DNA of 64,000 nucleotides from DAISWO01 sp036826295 (GTDB taxonomy: Bacteria > Patescibacteriota > Saccharimonadia > Saccharimonadales > JAGQNJ01): contig DAISWO010000001.1 of the NCBI GenBank assembly GCA_036826295.1, positions 1 to 64,000 on the forward strand, in the 5' to 3' direction. A model generated the notes under the pieces. That model searched no databases. It was not told the origin of the DNA and was given only the letters and a program-made list of their open reading frames with translations. Positions 49,775 to 59,319 of this stretch are shown piece after piece. The position numbers were made by a program, and so were the translations under genes. Position 1 is the stretch's first letter. Every line of letters starts with the position of its first letter.

Positions 49775-51278
49775 TGTTTTCTATTATATCCTTATTCTCA
49801 CCTTTTGCTAATGTCCATAACGACGCAGTAATTAACGCTAATCCAGTCAGAATCGCTACTAGCACAATATATAATAACAACCCATTAAAGCCATTTTGGT
49901 TTAGCCCCTTAATGATTACGTTATCAACACCGCCCAGTGAAAAATCTTTTTTTACCAGCATCCAAGACAGATTAATAATTACCAGGCATATGCCTAAACC
50001 AACTACACAAGAAACTAATAGCCCTCTTAGCTTCTTTATGCTAAGTAGCCCATAACACATCAACAGACCGACAGGCAATAACGAAGGTATTACATAGCGG
50101 ACATTCATTGCTCCGTATCCTGTGGCATGAATTATTTGTTGAATCCACAATAGTGCCACCTGAAATGAGAACATCATAACAACAAATATTTCTTTATTGT
50201 TAAGATTCCTGCGTTTTCTAAATGCCCAGACTCCGGCTAATCCAACAGAGCCAACAAAAACAATTACCGATAGTTTTTTATTTGAAATTTGTTTACTAAA
50301 GTAAACGTCTGCAAACTTCCACGAATCCCCATACAAATTATCGGCTAGTAAAGTCCAGGTTCTAGTGTTAGAGACTACCGAACCTAGCGGTCTATACTCT
50401 CTCCCTTGGGCCTTCACCCAATCTTGAGGACCAGACCTATACCAGTTGCCACTAATTGTCTGATTTCTATGATAGAACCATCCGATACCGGATAGAACAA
50501 CTACGACTATGACTATGATCGCGGTCAGACTCTGTTGCAGTCTTTTCCGAAAGTTTTTGTTTGAATGTAGCCATGTTCCAACTAACACAGCAAAAAGGCT
50601 TGGAATCATAGTCGCTAAAAAAGTTGCCCTCGAAGACATTCCAATCAAAGAAACTATCGCGAGCCCTACTATTAATCTAGTGTTCGGGCCTTTTAATATG
50701 ATGAGCCCGGAAAGTGTCATGCTTACTACCGAGGCCAAAAGCACTAGGATATCGTTCATTATTAGAGACGATATCTTTATGAATGGCACAATCGAAATAA
50801 TCAAGGCTGGAAGCGCAACAGCAAACTGAGCCTTCTTTTCTCCCCCAAAGACCCAGCCAGCCCAAGAAAGAGCAACCACTGATAATAATGCGACTAGTAG
50901 AGTTATAAATCTAGCGCTGAAAATAGCTCTGTTAAAGTGTCCTTTACTGAAATTGTAGCCTATAGTCGGTGCGATTAGAGTGTAGTACAGTGGTGGATGT
51001 TGCGATACAAATTGTACGTTCCTGCGGGGAATAAATGGCGCAAGAGTACCTTCCTTAAATTTTGGTAAGCGACCATTATATACTTGCCAGGCATAATCAA
51101 TATGTCCAACAGAATCTCCACCTAAATATTTATAAGGTATAGTTGATAAATATAGTCCGCCAATAGATACGAGACACAGGATAACTCCACTCAAACCCAA
51201 TACTACCCTTCTGTCTACATTTTTGATCCAGTCCGTATTACTGATATTACTAATTCTTCGGTGGAGTCTAAATTTCAT
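49755..51278 (-). CDS. GT39-like membrane glycosyltransferase
   Basis: A 507-residue protein with about twelve membrane helices. The first loop has LGGDSVGHIDYAWQVYNG, then VQFVSQHPPLYYTLIAPTIG; the acidic residue after helix one and the HPPLYY segment are typical of the PMT/GT39 group, which takes sugars from polyprenyl phosphate at the outer face. It is first of a two-gene minus-strand unit with 48335-49774. Acceptor unknown. Confidence 0.83.
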   Translation of the reverse strand: MKFRLHRRISNISNTDWIKNVDRRVVLGLSGVILCLVSIGGLYLSTIPYKYLGGDSVGHIDYAWQVYNGRLPKFKEGTLAPFIPRRNVQFVSQHPPLYYTLIAPTIGYNFSKGHFNRAIFSARFITLLVALLSVVALSWAGWVFGGEKKAQFAVALPALIISIVPFIKISSLIMNDILVLLASVVSMTLSGLIILKGPNTRLIVGLAIVSLIGMSSRATFLATMIPSLFAVLVGTWLHSNKNFRKRLQQSLTAIIVIVVVVLSGIGWFYHRNQTISGNWYRSGPQDWVKAQGREYRPLGSVVSNTRTWTLLADNLYGDSWKFADVYFSKQISNKKLSVIVFVGSVGLAGVWAFRKRRNLNNKEIFVVMMFSFQVALLWIQQIIHATGYGAMNVRYVIPSLLPVGLLMCYGLLSIKKLRGLLVSCVVGLGICLVIINLSWMLVKKDFSLGGVDNVIIKGLNQNGFNGLLLYIVLVAILTGLALITASLWTLAKGENKDIIENIEKLTK

Positions 51279-51332
51279 TTTATCCTTTTTAAAAGTCTAC
51301 TATTTATTGTATAAAGAATCTAATCATTAGCA

Positions 51333-51361
51333 TTGACTCAATCTGTTATTTTTGTTATAGT
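51333..51361 (+). promoter_or_regulatory. Promoter of the anchored protein/lysozyme-like protein pair
   Basis: TTGACT (51333-51338), 17-nt spacer, TATAGT (51356-51361). The ATG at 51373 is 11 nt past the -10, so the leader would be about 5 nt. Confidence 0.7.
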
Positions 51362-51372
51362 TGATATGTTGT

Positions 51373-51948
51373 ATGAAAAATAAAAAATATCGTTCAGGCT
51401 ATAAAACTAATTCAAAAAAAACTACGATTCTTGTGGTTGTGGTGGCTTTAGTGTTGGGAGGTTTAGTTTGGTGGTTTTTGTTACGAAGTGATAATGACCA
51501 GCCTACAACACCCGCTGATGTTAGCGGAAGTAGTGAAGACGTGGTGATTAATCCTCCAAGTGAAGATGATACCGATACTAACAATGCGGTTAAAGACGAG
51601 CTGCCGTCTCAAAACGATTCACAAACCCCTGCCTCTGCTGGTAATCCTGAGATAAATAATGTAAGTGTGGTTATTACTAATTGGGGGCAGTCCGATTCGG
51701 GTTCAAAATTCGAAGTAGGTGCGTATGCACAAATTCTTGAAGCAAGCGGGAAATGCAAATTAACTATGAAAAAGGGCTCAACAACATTAACTGGAAGCAG
51801 CGCAGCTGTTCAGAATCCAACAACCATGAGTTGTGGAGCACTATCAGTCCCCTACGCAAAAGTATCTCCAGGGACCTGGTCGACTACAGTCCAATACATA
51901 TCGTCAAAATCAACCGGCTCTACAACTAAACAAATCAAGGTAGAATAA
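51373..51948 (+). CDS. Membrane-anchored protein with Ser/Thr/Asp-rich stalk, unknown
   Basis: About 191 residues: basic start (MKNKKYRSGYK), one membrane helix (about 19-38), a stalk rich in Asp, Pro, Ser and Thr (about 40-90), and a beta-rich domain of 95 residues with two Cys (GKCKLTMKKG and TMSCGAL). The fold could be Ig-like. An in-frame TTG at 51361 lies inside the promoter and is rejected. It ends 4 nt before the lysozyme-like gene and is most likely co-transcribed with it. Function unknown. Confidence 0.72.
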   Translation: MKNKKYRSGYKTNSKKTTILVVVVALVLGGLVWWFLLRSDNDQPTTPADVSGSSEDVVINPPSEDDTDTNNAVKDELPSQNDSQTPASAGNPEINNVSVVITNWGQSDSGSKFEVGAYAQILEASGKCKLTMKKGSTTLTGSSAAVQNPTTMSCGALSVPYAKVSPGTWSTTVQYISSKSTGSTTKQIKVE

Positions 51949-51952
51949 GTCT

Positions 51953-53695
51953 ATGCGTTTAAGATTGCCTAAAAGAAACTTCCTCTTAGCGTTATTCGTC
52001 CTTTTTATTACTAGTATGGTGTTTGTACAGGCACAGACAGAGACCACCGCAAGCGCATTATCTGGCAGTCAGTTTAATAGGGGTAATATAATTAGTGATT
52101 CACTATTTTACAGAGAGTCAAGCATGTCTGTATCTAGTATTCAAAGCTTCTTAAACCGTAAAGTTCCGGTTTGTGATACAAACGGTTCAGAGATGCACAG
52201 TACCGGCGTCACTCGGGCAGAATACGGACGGTCGAAAGGCGTACCCCCTCCATACCGTTGTTTAAAGTCGCGACTTTTGTCCACACAGTCAAAAAAAGCG
52301 TCTACCGGCCTGTGTAAGGCTTTATCTGCAAAAACTGGTCAGACTGCAGCGAAGATAATTTACAGTGTGTCCAAGGCTTGCGGTATAGACAGTAAGGTTT
52401 TACTGGTCATGCTTCAAAAAGAACAAGCGTTAATTACAGATGAATGGCCATGGCCGAACCAATACCGTATAGCAATGGGTTACGGATGCCCTGATACGGC
52501 GCCTTGTGATACACAATATTATGGGTTTTTTAATCAGGTTTACAATGCTGCTAGCCAAATGAAACGATATGCCAAAAGCCCAAGCTCATTTAACTATCGA
52601 TCAGGCAGAACCAATTATATTCAGTACAACCCTAACGCTTCTTGCGGCGGAAGAAATGTGTACATAGAGAATAAAGCAACTGCTGGGCTGTATAACTACA
52701 CCCCTTATACACCCAACGCTGCAACCCTAGCCGCTGACTTCGGTGAGGAAGCGCCCTGTGGTGCTTACGGTAATAAGAATTTCTGGTGGTACTACAATAC
52801 ATGGTTTGATAGCCCCCAAATTACTCAGAACTATTCCCTAATTGAGTGTAGTGGAGAGAAGTATTTGGTAGAGCGTTTTATAAAGATGAAAAGGCCGCTT
52901 ACGGCTGACGCAATTGCAGCCTGGGGATTTGAAGAAGATGAATTTGTCGACAACAGTTATCGGTGTGTTTATACATCCTACGCAATCCCACTTAACTGGC
53001 TGGTTAGATCTAGGGCTACTAAGCAATTATACATAACCGATTCGCAGAGTCAGTGGAAACTTCAAAGTCTATCTATTGCGCGAGCTTGGGGTCTAGATGA
53101 TTTATATAACAATTATTCTGCGGTTCCACAGCTTCAAGGAGCAACCCTTAAAGACTTAGCAATTTTCACATCTACACCACGATTAACTAAGTCGGCTAAT
53201 ACTGGCAAGGTTTACCTCATGGACCAGGGAATTTTACACCACATAAAAGGTACGTTGACTGGTTCTGTTGACTCATCCAGCCTATCTCTAGTTCGTGGTT
53301 ACGATTCAGTCCCGATGGCAACTTTCTCAGGATCACTCCTGAGTGATTTAAAAGACGCTAATAGCGCGATAGATAACTCAATTAACGCAGGATTCAGTAG
53401 CGGCGGTAAATTCTATGCATTTGATCACGGAAAGATCAGATGGATAAAGCCTAGCTACTATCCAGGAAGATGGGAGGACATCGACACATTGACAGGACCT
53501 AGCCTACACCCTGATTTTATTAGCGTATCTGTGCAGGCAGCACCTCTTGCCCACGGATTTAGAAGAGACGGCACATATTACTACGTTGGCGCTAATGGAG
53601 AAATTACAACGTCAACAAACCAAACACAAGCCCGACAATGGGGTGGAGACACAACTCCAATAATTACTTACTTATTGCGCAGCAAGCTCCTTTAA
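51953..53695 (+). CDS. Secreted protein with lysozyme-like domain and C-terminal WG-type repeats
   Basis: A 580-residue exported protein; signal peptide about 1-35. Residues 40-290 match a family I know from Actinobacteria and Saccharibacteria, sometimes annotated as haemagglutinin: FNRGNIISDSLFY, SIQSFLN, ACGIDSKVLLVMLQKEQAL, GYGCPDTAPCDTQYYGFF, YNPNASCGG, YTPNAATLAADFGE. The VLLVMLQKEQ segment followed by the aromatic GFFNQVYNAASQMKRY resembles lytic transglycosylases, with Glu157 as candidate acid. Residues 300-580 hold degenerate repeats (AWGFEED, AWGLDD, QWGGD, YLMDQGILHHI, YAFDHGKIRWI). It may bind or cut host or own cell wall. Conserved Cys are numerous, so DsbA is relevant. Confidence 0.8.
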   Translation: MRLRLPKRNFLLALFVLFITSMVFVQAQTETTASALSGSQFNRGNIISDSLFYRESSMSVSSIQSFLNRKVPVCDTNGSEMHSTGVTRAEYGRSKGVPPPYRCLKSRLLSTQSKKASTGLCKALSAKTGQTAAKIIYSVSKACGIDSKVLLVMLQKEQALITDEWPWPNQYRIAMGYGCPDTAPCDTQYYGFFNQVYNAASQMKRYAKSPSSFNYRSGRTNYIQYNPNASCGGRNVYIENKATAGLYNYTPYTPNAATLAADFGEEAPCGAYGNKNFWWYYNTWFDSPQITQNYSLIECSGEKYLVERFIKMKRPLTADAIAAWGFEEDEFVDNSYRCVYTSYAIPLNWLVRSRATKQLYITDSQSQWKLQSLSIARAWGLDDLYNNYSAVPQLQGATLKDLAIFTSTPRLTKSANTGKVYLMDQGILHHIKGTLTGSVDSSSLSLVRGYDSVPMATFSGSLLSDLKDANSAIDNSINAGFSSGGKFYAFDHGKIRWIKPSYYPGRWEDIDTLTGPSLHPDFISVSVQAAPLAHGFRRDGTYYYVGANGEITTSTNQTQARQWGGDTTPIITYLLRSKLL

Positions 53696-53711
53696 GTAGG
53701 TTCCCTTTGTG

Positions 53712-55610
53712 CTATTTCACATCTAATCTTGCGCTGGCGATATCTTTCCTAAATTCTGGGTGATAATAGGGGTCATTTTTAATTAGTGGTCTCCACCTTT
53801 TTAGCATCATTTTTATTTCTTTATCAAACTCACTCAAGTCGCGAACTTTTGATCCGGGTTGCCCGACTGATACAGATTCATGATGATAAAGTTCAACGTG
53901 TGGTAAATAGACGTTTCTCCAACCCTTTTCAAACAGTTTTAAACACATATCGACATCGTTAAAGGCAATCCTATATTTCTCATCAAAGCCATTTACCTTG
54001 TTAAATTTATCTGCTGATACCATTACGCAAGCTGCAGTAACTGCAGTAAGATCTCTTGTTCCGCCTACATACGTCAACATGGCAGGATCTTGTGGCGGGT
54101 TTACAGCAAATGCAGGGTAATAATGCCCTGCTATACCTGGCGTTCCATCCAATCCACCAACACCCAAAATGATACCGCCATGCTGCAATTTGCCATCAGG
54201 ATAGAGTAATTTACAGCCGACCGCACCAATATCTTTCTGCTGGGCATACCCTAACATATCCTCTACCCAGCTTGGAGTTATAACTTCTGTATCGTTATTT
54301 AAAAATAGTAGGTACTCTCCTCTTGCCTTTTTGGCACCAAAGTTACAAACCGACGCAAAGTTAAACTTCTTGGTCCATTTAATAACTCGAGAGTTTGGAA
54401 TCAGTTTTTTATATTCATCGTATAACTCCCACACCTTTGGATCACTAGACCCAGTGTCGGCAACAATAACTTCGATTTTATTATAACCAGGGTTTTTATT
54501 AATAGACTCAAGACAGCGTTTAATATAAGCGTATTGATCTTTTGTTGGAATAATTATTGAAACCTTCGGATTGTTTTTTACTTTATATCTTACCTTCCAC
54601 ATAGAAAACGGTATTTGCCATCTAATATCAGCATCATATCCTCGTTGCTTTATGTCATCCTCAAGTGCTTTTTTCTGATTAATATATGCATAGTTCTTCG
54701 ATGATGGAGCCTGTGCTGTCGAATTGGTAGATTTTCGCCAACTGTACAATACTTTGGGTATATGGGTAATCTGACTAGTTTGTCTACTCACTCTTAAGAA
54801 TAAATCCCAGTCTTGTGTGCCTTCGTAACCTTTCCGGAAACCTCCCACTTTTTCGACTAGACTCCGGCGCAAAACCGCAAAATGAGTAATATAGTTGATT
54901 GAACGAAGAAATTCTGGACTCCAGTCAGGTTTGAAGAATGGTTCAGTATGTTTTCTCCCTTCCTCATCAATTTTGTCTTCATCGGTGTATATAAAGTCCG
55001 TGTCGGGGTTTTCGTTAAGTGATTTTACCACTTCAAACAGTGCATTCGGCCACAAAATATCATCATGATCTAGTAATGCTATAAACTCTCCGTTTGCTAT
55101 AGCTAGGGCAGAATTTGAAGCTTCGCAAATATGACCATTCTTTTGTCTCTTAACTAAGTTTATTCTTTTGTCGGTCTTACAGTACTCTTCGATTATCGCA
55201 ACAACCTCTTCGTTCGTAGAAGCATCATCTGCAATACAAAGCTGCCAATTATCGTATGACTGATTCAGTACTGACGTTATGCATTCTCGAAGATGTACCG
55301 AGCTAGTATTGAATGTAGGCACTAATACACTAATCAATGGTCTATATTTAAATTTGTATTGTTGTTGCTCAATAAGCAATTTATTACTTGGGTAATGCTC
55401 TTTGAACCATTTTTTATATTCAACTTTGCGTAGATTTGCTGTATGTTTAGTAGTCATATAGCTTTCAGTGAAAATCAGTAATTTCGAATAAAAGGGTATC
55501 CGCCGAGTATATCTATTCACAAATATCTGGTGTCCGTTGATTTTCAAATATAGTAATCTCATCGATTGTGCGCGAAAAACTCTTAATATTTTATAGTCTA
55601 GGTTTATCAT
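53712..55610 (-). CDS. Two-domain GT2 glycosyltransferase
   Basis: A 632-residue protein with two complete GT-A domains in tandem: the first at about 90-310 (VLVPTFNTSSVHLRECI, IADDAS, LLDHDD as D-x-D, TQDWDLFLR) and the second at about 345-620 (SIIIPTKDQYAYIKRCL, VADTGSSD, FLNNDTEV, FNDVDMCLKL). Tandem GT2 proteins often add two alternating sugars or make a short chain. Cytoplasmic, no membrane helix. It follows the GT2 gene on the same strand with a 1-nt overlap. Confidence 0.92.
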   Translation of the reverse strand: MINLDYKILRVFRAQSMRLLYLKINGHQIFVNRYTRRIPFYSKLLIFTESYMTTKHTANLRKVEYKKWFKEHYPSNKLLIEQQQYKFKYRPLISVLVPTFNTSSVHLRECITSVLNQSYDNWQLCIADDASTNEEVVAIIEEYCKTDKRINLVKRQKNGHICEASNSALAIANGEFIALLDHDDILWPNALFEVVKSLNENPDTDFIYTDEDKIDEEGRKHTEPFFKPDWSPEFLRSINYITHFAVLRRSLVEKVGGFRKGYEGTQDWDLFLRVSRQTSQITHIPKVLYSWRKSTNSTAQAPSSKNYAYINQKKALEDDIKQRGYDADIRWQIPFSMWKVRYKVKNNPKVSIIIPTKDQYAYIKRCLESINKNPGYNKIEVIVADTGSSDPKVWELYDEYKKLIPNSRVIKWTKKFNFASVCNFGAKKARGEYLLFLNNDTEVITPSWVEDMLGYAQQKDIGAVGCKLLYPDGKLQHGGIILGVGGLDGTPGIAGHYYPAFAVNPPQDPAMLTYVGGTRDLTAVTAACVMVSADKFNKVNGFDEKYRIAFNDVDMCLKLFEKGWRNVYLPHVELYHHESVSVGQPGSKVRDLSEFDKEIKMMLKRWRPLIKNDPYYHPEFRKDIASARLDVK

Positions 55611-56695
55611 TATATTCTGTTTTTCTTAAGAAAACTTGTTTTATTTAATGATTTTTTAACTCTGTTCCTTGCTTTCCAAACTCTTGACGACTGTATAAGC
55701 CTAAGCTGTTCTCTTGTTTCCTTGAGTTCTCTATCCTTCATGAGTAGGGTTATATTCACTTTGTGAACTTCACTAGCTTTTTTATCACAAAGCGCCTTCA
55801 AGTTTTGAAAAACTTGATACTGTGCATTTAAGAATAGTCCGTCTTGACTGGGGATACTTTCTACTACTTTTTCTACTAAGTGAGTATTCTGCTCTTCATC
55901 AATTCTATTTATATCATTAATTGCACTGCCTATGTGTTCATAGATTATCTTTCGATAGTTTGGGCTATCCCCAAATAGTTTTAATAACTCTGTGAATAAT
56001 TGAATGTGTTCGACGGAATATTTTTTCCAGATCTCGTCAATGTTATTAACTGAGTTCCACCAAATTCCGCCAGGGTGTCTTCTATACACGGACATGACAT
56101 TATCTATAAATCCAATCTTACCATTATTTGCATGGTACAGGTGCAGATACCAATCAAGTGGCAATATATTTTCTGGTAAATTATCGTATTCTTGTCTACG
56201 GTACATTACCGAATTTGTTTGTATGAAATTGTTCTTTAGTAGTTCTGCTAGCGTGAAGTTATCTAGTGTTTCGTCAGGGAATATATGGTTTTTTTTAGTA
56301 TTTTCGAATTCTACTTTAACTGGGTGGAAACAGAGCGAACAATCAATATGGCTGTCCAAGTAATCTACTTGTTTTTGTAGCTTGTTCGAGTCTGTCCAAT
56401 AATCATCTCCCTCACAGATAGCTAAATATTTTGCTTTTGACTTTCTCAGCACATCATATAAGTTCTTTTGAGGGCCAATATTCTGTTTTCGTAAAATCGG
56501 CTTGAACATATTTGGGTATTTTTTAGTATATTCTTGAATTATTCTAGGTGTATTGTCTTTTGAACTGTCGTCTCCAATAATAATCTCAAATCTAAAATTT
56601 GTTTTTTGTCTTACAAATCCTTCTAGTGTGCGACGAATATATTTTTCCTGATTATATGAAATCGAAACAATACTAACCTTGGTAGTATCTCTCAT
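55610..56695 (-). CDS. GT2 glycosyltransferase with C-terminal coiled coil
   Basis: A 361-residue protein: GT-A domain over about 1-230 (VSIVSISYNQEKYIRRTLE, GDDSSKDNT, CEGDDYW as the D-x-D region, and MSVYRRHPGGIW), then a helical tail ending SSRVWKARNRVKKSLNK, a motif often found after GT2 domains in O-antigen loci. It should add one sugar to the lipid-linked repeat in the cytoplasm. Overlaps the aminotransferase gene by 4 nt and the tandem GT2 gene by 1 nt. Confidence 0.9.
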   Translation of the reverse strand: MRDTTKVSIVSISYNQEKYIRRTLEGFVRQKTNFRFEIIIGDDSSKDNTPRIIQEYTKKYPNMFKPILRKQNIGPQKNLYDVLRKSKAKYLAICEGDDYWTDSNKLQKQVDYLDSHIDCSLCFHPVKVEFENTKKNHIFPDETLDNFTLAELLKNNFIQTNSVMYRRQEYDNLPENILPLDWYLHLYHANNGKIGFIDNVMSVYRRHPGGIWWNSVNNIDEIWKKYSVEHIQLFTELLKLFGDSPNYRKIIYEHIGSAINDINRIDEEQNTHLVEKVVESIPSQDGLFLNAQYQVFQNLKALCDKKASEVHKVNITLLMKDRELKETREQLRLIQSSRVWKARNRVKKSLNKTSFLKKNRI

Positions 56696-57825
56696 AATGT
56701 TCGCTCAGACTTTTCGATTATTGATACTATATTATGTAGAACCTTCTTACTCACTTCATGATGTGCTGGAAGCGACAGCACTCTGCTACAAATGTCGTCT
56801 GTCGTGCTCAAACTCATAGCTCTTTCATATTTTTTGAATGCACTCTGCTTGTGCAGTGCAGGGTTATAATACCGATTCGCCTCAACACCGCTTGATCTTA
56901 GTGCCCGGAATGCTCTTGAAGCCTGATTCTGATCCTTTGCTAATGCAGATACGAAACAAACAGACGATTGATTGGTGTTATCCTGAAATACATATCCAAG
57001 AGGCGATAGCTTATCTATAAACATTTGTTGTACTTGTTGTCTTTGTGTTACAGAAGATTCGATGTTCGTAAGACGCCATAGCCCTATAGCGGCGTTAATT
57101 TCCTGTAGCTTTCCGTTGAGGCCAATATCGTTAACTTCGCGTTTATCGTTAAATCCAAAGTTCTCTAAAGATTTGAGTTTAGTAATTAGTTTTTTTGAGC
57201 GACCGACAATAGCGCCTCCCTCGCCTATACCAAATGGTTTTGTGGCATGAAACGAGAATATCTCACAATCGCCCCTAGCCCCCAAAAGATAGCCGTCTTT
57301 ATATCGTGAACCGAATCCGGCAGCCGAATCAATTACAAGAGGTAAGTTATGTTTAGTGGCTAGTTTTTCCCAGTTATCTATTTCTGGAGCTCCGACTCCA
57401 AAGACATTACAGAATATAATGCCTACTACTTCATCTGGATGATCATTGACGTATTGTTCCGCCTCAGGTAGTTTCATCTGCCATGATTTTTCGTTTATAT
57501 CAACAAATACAGGCTTCAGTCCACACCACTCTATCGCTTCTGCAACTGCCGCAAAAGTAAAAGACGGTATCAAAACTTTTGTCTTAGTATCAGTCTTTCT
57601 TGGAATCATCAAGGCTTTCACAGCTAAAACTAACCCAAGTGTAGCGTTGGCAACTGTCGCTACATGGGTTTGTTGACCGATGAAATCCTCTAGTTTTTTA
57701 GAAAAATTCTGTTCTTGGGGGCCAAAGTTTGTGAACCAATTTGATTCAACTATTGTTTCGTATGCTCGACTTATTTCCCGCGCATTTGGCATTACGGGTT
57801 TGATGAATGGAATTTTAAATTTCAC
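56692..57825 (-). CDS. DegT/DnrJ/EryC1-family sugar aminotransferase
   Basis: A 377-residue PLP enzyme: VANATLGLVLAVKAL for cofactor phosphate, PSFTFAAVAEAIEWCG, the Asp in VIDSAAGFGSR and catalytic Lys196 in SFHATKPFG. It aminates a 4-keto (or 3-keto) nucleotide sugar. The acetyltransferase gene overlaps its start by 11 nt. With RfbB making dTDP-4-keto-6-deoxyglucose in the same locus, a VioA/VioB-like route to a dTDP-4-acetamido-4,6-dideoxy sugar is plausible, but that is inference. Confidence 0.92.
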   Translation of the reverse strand: MKFKIPFIKPVMPNAREISRAYETIVESNWFTNFGPQEQNFSKKLEDFIGQQTHVATVANATLGLVLAVKALMIPRKTDTKTKVLIPSFTFAAVAEAIEWCGLKPVFVDINEKSWQMKLPEAEQYVNDHPDEVVGIIFCNVFGVGAPEIDNWEKLATKHNLPLVIDSAAGFGSRYKDGYLLGARGDCEIFSFHATKPFGIGEGGAIVGRSKKLITKLKSLENFGFNDKREVNDIGLNGKLQEINAAIGLWRLTNIESSVTQRQQVQQMFIDKLSPLGYVFQDNTNQSSVCFVSALAKDQNQASRAFRALRSSGVEANRYYNPALHKQSAFKKYERAMSLSTTDDICSRVLSLPAHHEVSKKVLHNIVSIIEKSERTL

Positions 57826-58447
57826 GCAACCAACCCTCGTTTTGACCAGTCTTGCGTGCTGGCGTACCTACATATACAGAGTTTTCTTCCTCTATGCTAT
57901 CTAGTACAACCGCGCCAGCACCAATAACCGCACCCGATGCGATATTGATATCATTACTTAATATAGCGCCGATTCCAACAAACACACCATCTCCTAATAC
58001 AACATCGCCGGCGATATGAACTCCAGGACTTATAGTAACGTATTTACCTATTTCACAATTATGCGATACTGTTGATGCGATATTTATGATCGTGTGTTTA
58101 CCGATTACAATATCCGTAGTTAGTATTGCTCCAGGGGACACTATGCAGCCCCCTCCAAACTTTACGCTAGAATCAACAATTGCGTGTGGCGACACAACAT
58201 CAATATACTCATGTCCTGGCCACTTATCCACTAATTCCTTTCGAGCCCCTGGAGCACCTATTGCTGCCACTACAGGTGTGTTTCTCTCGCTTTCACTAGG
58301 GTCGGTCAAGTCGACTTGTGCATCTTCACTCAAATACACACGATCAACAGCTCTGAAAATCACTTCACTTCCAAAACCATATGATTGTACCTCATTCGCC
58401 TGGCTTCCATTGCCAAGGATTCCAAAACTTACAGGCATTTCGCTCAT
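57815..58447 (-). CDS. PglD/NeuD-like sugar acyltransferase (left-handed beta helix)
   Basis: A 210-residue protein with an N-terminal Rossmann-like domain (FGILGNGSQANEVQSYG) and a hexapeptide-repeat beta helix from about 85 on (SPHAIVDSSVKFGGGCIVSPGA split in the sequence, then GKHTIINIASTVSHNCEIG with the catalytic His). It closely follows the PglD plan, which acetylates a UDP-amino sugar made by a DegT-type aminotransferase. It overlaps that gene by 11 nt. Ends with GTPARKTG, as usual for the family. Confidence 0.9.
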   Translation of the reverse strand: MSEMPVSFGILGNGSQANEVQSYGFGSEVIFRAVDRVYLSEDAQVDLTDPSESERNTPVVAAIGAPGARKELVDKWPGHEYIDVVSPHAIVDSSVKFGGGCIVSPGAILTTDIVIGKHTIINIASTVSHNCEIGKYVTISPGVHIAGDVVLGDGVFVGIGAILSNDINIASGAVIGAGAVVLDSIEEENSVYVGTPARKTGQNEGWLREI

Positions 58448-58450
58448 CGT

Positions 58451-59194
58451 CTATTCTCCTTTACTTACTACATATAACCTAGACTTAAAAGTTATTCCGT
58501 TTTTCAAAAAATCTATGACACCAAGATTCCAAAACCTATATACCTTAACCCTAAACCCTGCTTTTTTTATTCTATTAATGAACTCTTTTCTTTCATATAA
58601 TCTAACATGATCATCCTGGGCAAACCTGCGTATACGTTCTTTTTTATTAGTAACCGATACGCCTTCGTCTTGAATACCGACCTTATTAATGATGGGTGTC
58701 ATTAATATTCCGCGACCATTGGGTTTTAAAACCCTATTTAACTCAGACATTGCTTTTTGATCGTCGTTTACATGCTCTAGTACGTGTGAACATATAAAAA
58801 AGTCGAACATATTATCCTTGTATCCTGACATATTTGTAATATCTACCTTGTCATCAACGCCCTTTGCGTAAAGATCTGCGGATCTATAATAATTTGACAG
58901 GCCTCGTAAGTAACCCTCTAGTCGGGCTGGGGGGGCAAAATCTAGTATCTTTGTTTTTTTTGTTATGTTTTCGAATTTATCAATATAGAGTTTATACATC
59001 CGATCGCGGTCTGACGAAGAACAATTTGGACACGAATATGTCTTATAGCTAAGAGTTTCGAAATCAGCAAGGCTAAAAGGAAAGCCTTCTTCGCGTAAGG
59101 TTTTTCCTAGTCCATCTTCAATTGACTGAAATTCGACTTTTTCATCACACAAATTGCAACGACGCAAAGCTCGGATTGGATTGATTTTTACCAT
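58451..59194 (-). CDS. SAM-dependent methyltransferase with N-terminal zinc-binding motif
   Basis: A 247-residue protein. An N-terminal CNLCDE with a later CPNCSSSDRDR gives a four-Cys zinc site; then a class I methyltransferase with an ILDFAPPARLEGYLRG first motif (Gly-poor variant) and FICSHVLEHVNDDQKAM. This architecture is common among sugar or glycan methyltransferases in surface loci. TACAAT at 59201-59206 lies 6 nt before its ATG, so it appears to start the minus-strand operon down to 53712 with a leaderless message. Confidence 0.86.
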   Translation of the reverse strand: MVKINPIRALRRCNLCDEKVEFQSIEDGLGKTLREEGFPFSLADFETLSYKTYSCPNCSSSDRDRMYKLYIDKFENITKKTKILDFAPPARLEGYLRGLSNYYRSADLYAKGVDDKVDITNMSGYKDNMFDFFICSHVLEHVNDDQKAMSELNRVLKPNGRGILMTPIINKVGIQDEGVSVTNKKERIRRFAQDDHVRLYERKEFINRIKKAGFRVKVYRFWNLGVIDFLKNGITFKSRLYVVSKGE

Positions 59195-59200
59195 AAATAT

Positions 59201-59206
59201 ATTGTA
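59201..59206 (-). promoter_or_regulatory. -10 box 6 nt before the methyltransferase start (leaderless layout)
   Basis: TACAAT on the minus strand, then ATATTT and the ATG at 59194. No Shine-Dalgarno and no clear -35. Confidence 0.45.
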
Positions 59207-59319
59207 CAGCCTTTTCCAACTATAAATCTACAAATAGATAGTATTACGACTAAATCTCGTTCTAGTTTATTACATGTATGTTTTATTAGAAGTTGGTAGT
59301 GTGTAGAATATTAAGAAGG

